Shown: positions 62,845-64,000 of the stretch, one piece after another
How positions within the stretch are numbered: position 1 is the stretch's first letter
How the letters are laid out: each line of letters begins with the position of its first letter
Source: CAZSLO01 sp964608025
GTDB taxonomy: Bacteria; Chloroflexota; Dehalococcoidia; Lucifugimonadales; CAJWER01
DNA: 64,000 nt
Direction: 5' to 3'
Assembly: GCA_964608025.1 (NCBI GenBank)
Contig: CAZSLO010000012.1
Coordinates: 62,001-126,000 of the forward strand
Translations under genes and position numbers: made by a program
The notes under the pieces: model-generated
Told to the model about the DNA's origin: nothing
What the model saw: the letters and a program-made list of their open reading frames with translations, nothing else
The model's database searches: none

Positions 62845-63822
62845 ATGGCCCGAACCTTCGTATCGCGACAGATATTCCCTGAGTATTTACAAAAGATTAA
62901 GGATGAATCAGATGCCCAAATCTGGGAGGATGAGCTACCACCTCCCAGGGATGTATTGCTAGAAAAAGTTATTGGGATTGATGGGATACTTTGTCTATTG
63001 ACCGACCAAATAGACAAAGAACTTATGGAAGCGGCGGGTCCTCAATTGAAAGTCATAAGCCAGATCGCCGTTGGGTATAACAATATTGATATACCCGAGG
63101 CAACTAAGCGCGGCATACCTGTAGGATACACACCAGATGTGCTTACCCAGACTACTGCTGATGCGACATTGGCCTTAATGCTTGCGGCAGCGCGACGTGT
63201 CACTGAGAGTGAGCGAGCAGTTCGTGCTGGAGAGTGGCGTACTTGGCACCCTCTTCATTTTCTAGGCCAGGACCTTTATGGATCTACCGTGGGAATTATT
63301 GGTATGGGGCGCATTGGCCTAGAGGTAGCCAAGAGATGTCTTGGATTCGATACAAAAATCCTATATCACGATAAAGGCCGACGGGAAGATCTTGAAGCAG
63401 ATTACCCACTGAATTTCGTGGATTTTGACACCTTGCTTATGGAGTCCGATTTTGTATCTCTACACACGGTGTTAGACGATTCAACTTATCATCTAATCAG
63501 TGATGAGGCGTTTGACAAGATGAAAACTAATTCGGTATTGGTCAATGCTGCGAGGGGTCCTATAGTGGATCCAAAAGCCCTGTACAAGGCCCTTAAAGAT
63601 GGCCGAATTGCCGCAGCAGGACTTGATGTAACGGAACCTGAGCCTATTCCTATGAACGACCCGCTTCTCACGCTAGAGAATTGTGTAATTGTGCCACACA
63701 CGGCCAGCGCTAGTGTCAGTACTCGTCGGGAAATGTCTAGAATATCAGCAACGAACCTCCTTAACGGAATAAATGGGGAAAAATTATTGACCTGCGTTAA
63801 CCCTGAAGTATACGAAATATAG
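62845..63822 (+). CDS. D-2-hydroxyacid dehydrogenase (glyoxylate/hydroxypyruvate reductase type)
   Basis: NAD(P)-dependent oxidoreductase, 325 residues. It has the Rossmann motif GIIGMGRIGLEVA (about 150-162), and the catalytic triad Arg237 in NAARGPIV, Glu266 within DVTEPEP (Glu264 is the other candidate) and His285 in VPHTASAS. The N-terminal substrate domain shows the QIAVGYNNIDI phrase typical of glyoxylate/glycerate dehydrogenases. ATG 62845 follows GGAGG at 7 bases. With lactate permease and the FAD/Fe-S dehydrogenase it fits metabolism of small hydroxyacids. Confidence 0.92.
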   Translation: MARTFVSRQIFPEYLQKIKDESDAQIWEDELPPPRDVLLEKVIGIDGILCLLTDQIDKELMEAAGPQLKVISQIAVGYNNIDIPEATKRGIPVGYTPDVLTQTTADATLALMLAAARRVTESERAVRAGEWRTWHPLHFLGQDLYGSTVGIIGMGRIGLEVAKRCLGFDTKILYHDKGRREDLEADYPLNFVDFDTLLMESDFVSLHTVLDDSTYHLISDEAFDKMKTNSVLVNAARGPIVDPKALYKALKDGRIAAAGLDVTEPEPIPMNDPLLTLENCVIVPHTASASVSTRREMSRISATNLLNGINGEKLLTCVNPEVYEI

Positions 63823-63887
63823 GTCAGTAAATAATTTACCCATATATGCAAGAGGTTCTTTTTTTGAACACTTGAGAAGTATAAGGA

Positions 63888-64000
63888 TTACTCTTTGCCC
63901 AGTCTGCGCTTGAGACGTCCCAATAGACGTCTCACTGCAGGTGCGTCAGGACTAGTTGGACTCATCTCGACGTAGTGTCGAAGATCGTCTAGGGCCTCAG
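63888..64000 (-). CDS. C-terminal end of a TPR/SirB1-like protein (cut by window edge)
   Basis: On the reverse strand, 36 codons run from the window edge to TAA at 63890-63888. They encode EALDDLRHYVEMSPTSPDA followed by a basic tail with RRLLGRLKRRLGKE. The pattern of a short helix pair with SPxxPDA resembles the C-terminal TPR-like end of SirB1-type (transglutaminase-like) or tetratricopeptide proteins. Too little is visible for a firm name. Confidence 0.55.
   Translation of the reverse strand, partial: EALDDLRHYVEMSPTSPDAPAVRRLLGRLKRRLGKE

Overview
The window reads as chromosomal DNA of a free-living bacterium, most plausibly an uncultured marine Chloroflexota of the SAR202/Dehalococcoidia type. 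That placement is an inference. It rests on a GreA carrying an N-terminal recombinase-like domain, a B-box zinc-finger membrane protein, a DnaG with an unusual zinc-ligand spacing, heme A synthesis genes (aerobic respiration), and a repertoire of lactate/hydroxyacid oxidation, M19-family, FAH-family and sialidase-family proteins. There are no rRNA genes, no CRISPR array, and no recognisable prophage or insertion sequence.

Layout. 0-1.3 kb: ctaB (partial) and ctaA for heme A, read leftward. 1.5-10.5 kb: tRNA-Lys, a small membrane protein and a remnant of a related one, an M19-family protein, a TIM-barrel glycosidase-like protein, a lone Opp/Dpp-type permease, a homocysteine S-methyltransferase pseudogene, tRNA-Ile, a lipoprotein, an aldo/keto reductase and an amidohydrolase-like protein that seems to start at ATT. 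10.5-18.1 kb, leftward: a GT2 glycosyltransferase, purH, purM, purF and two tandem MFS exporters. 18.3-22.7 kb, rightward: rny, a PHP phosphoesterase, plsY, a zinc-finger membrane protein and an Lrp-type regulator. 22.9-27.5 kb: aspS, an Ldh_2 dehydrogenase, an unknown protein and a UGSC-type selenoprotein whose in-frame UGA is followed by a SECIS-like hairpin. 27.5-35.7 kb: tRNA-Ala, dgt, two small helical proteins, dnaG, rpoD, DUF362 and PAC2 proteins, then tRNA-Val and tRNA-Arg. 36-42 kb: an FAH-family protein, HU, an HtrA-like protease, a DadA-like oxidoreductase and lactate permease. 41.8-50 kb: a PPi-type phosphofructokinase, then mtnP, rhodanese, PfkB kinase, ahcY and metK (S-adenosylmethionine recycling) and a phosphohexomutase. 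50-64 kb: polA, the GreA fusion, a Na+/H+-type antiporter, an FAD/Fe-S D-lactate or glycolate dehydrogenase, a DEAD-box helicase, two sialidase-family proteins and a D-2-hydroxyacid dehydrogenase.

How the genes work together. Lactate permease, the FAD/Fe-S dehydrogenase, the Ldh_2 enzyme and the D-2-hydroxyacid dehydrogenase point to oxidation of small hydroxyacids. mtnP, ahcY, metK and probably the PfkB kinase clear methylthioadenosine and S-adenosylhomocysteine and rebuild S-adenosylmethionine. purF-purM-purH make IMP. dnaG-rpoD keep the classic replication/transcription pairing.

The most notable item is the selenoprotein at 26915-27448, which an ordinary gene caller would split at the UGA. 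Other points of interest are the ATT-start amidohydrolase, the internally deleted homocysteine methyltransferase, the M19 protein lacking one metal-ligand set, the DNA polymerase I with a dead proofreading site, the AspRS with non-discriminating signature residues, and a tRNA-Arg with a GCG anticodon.
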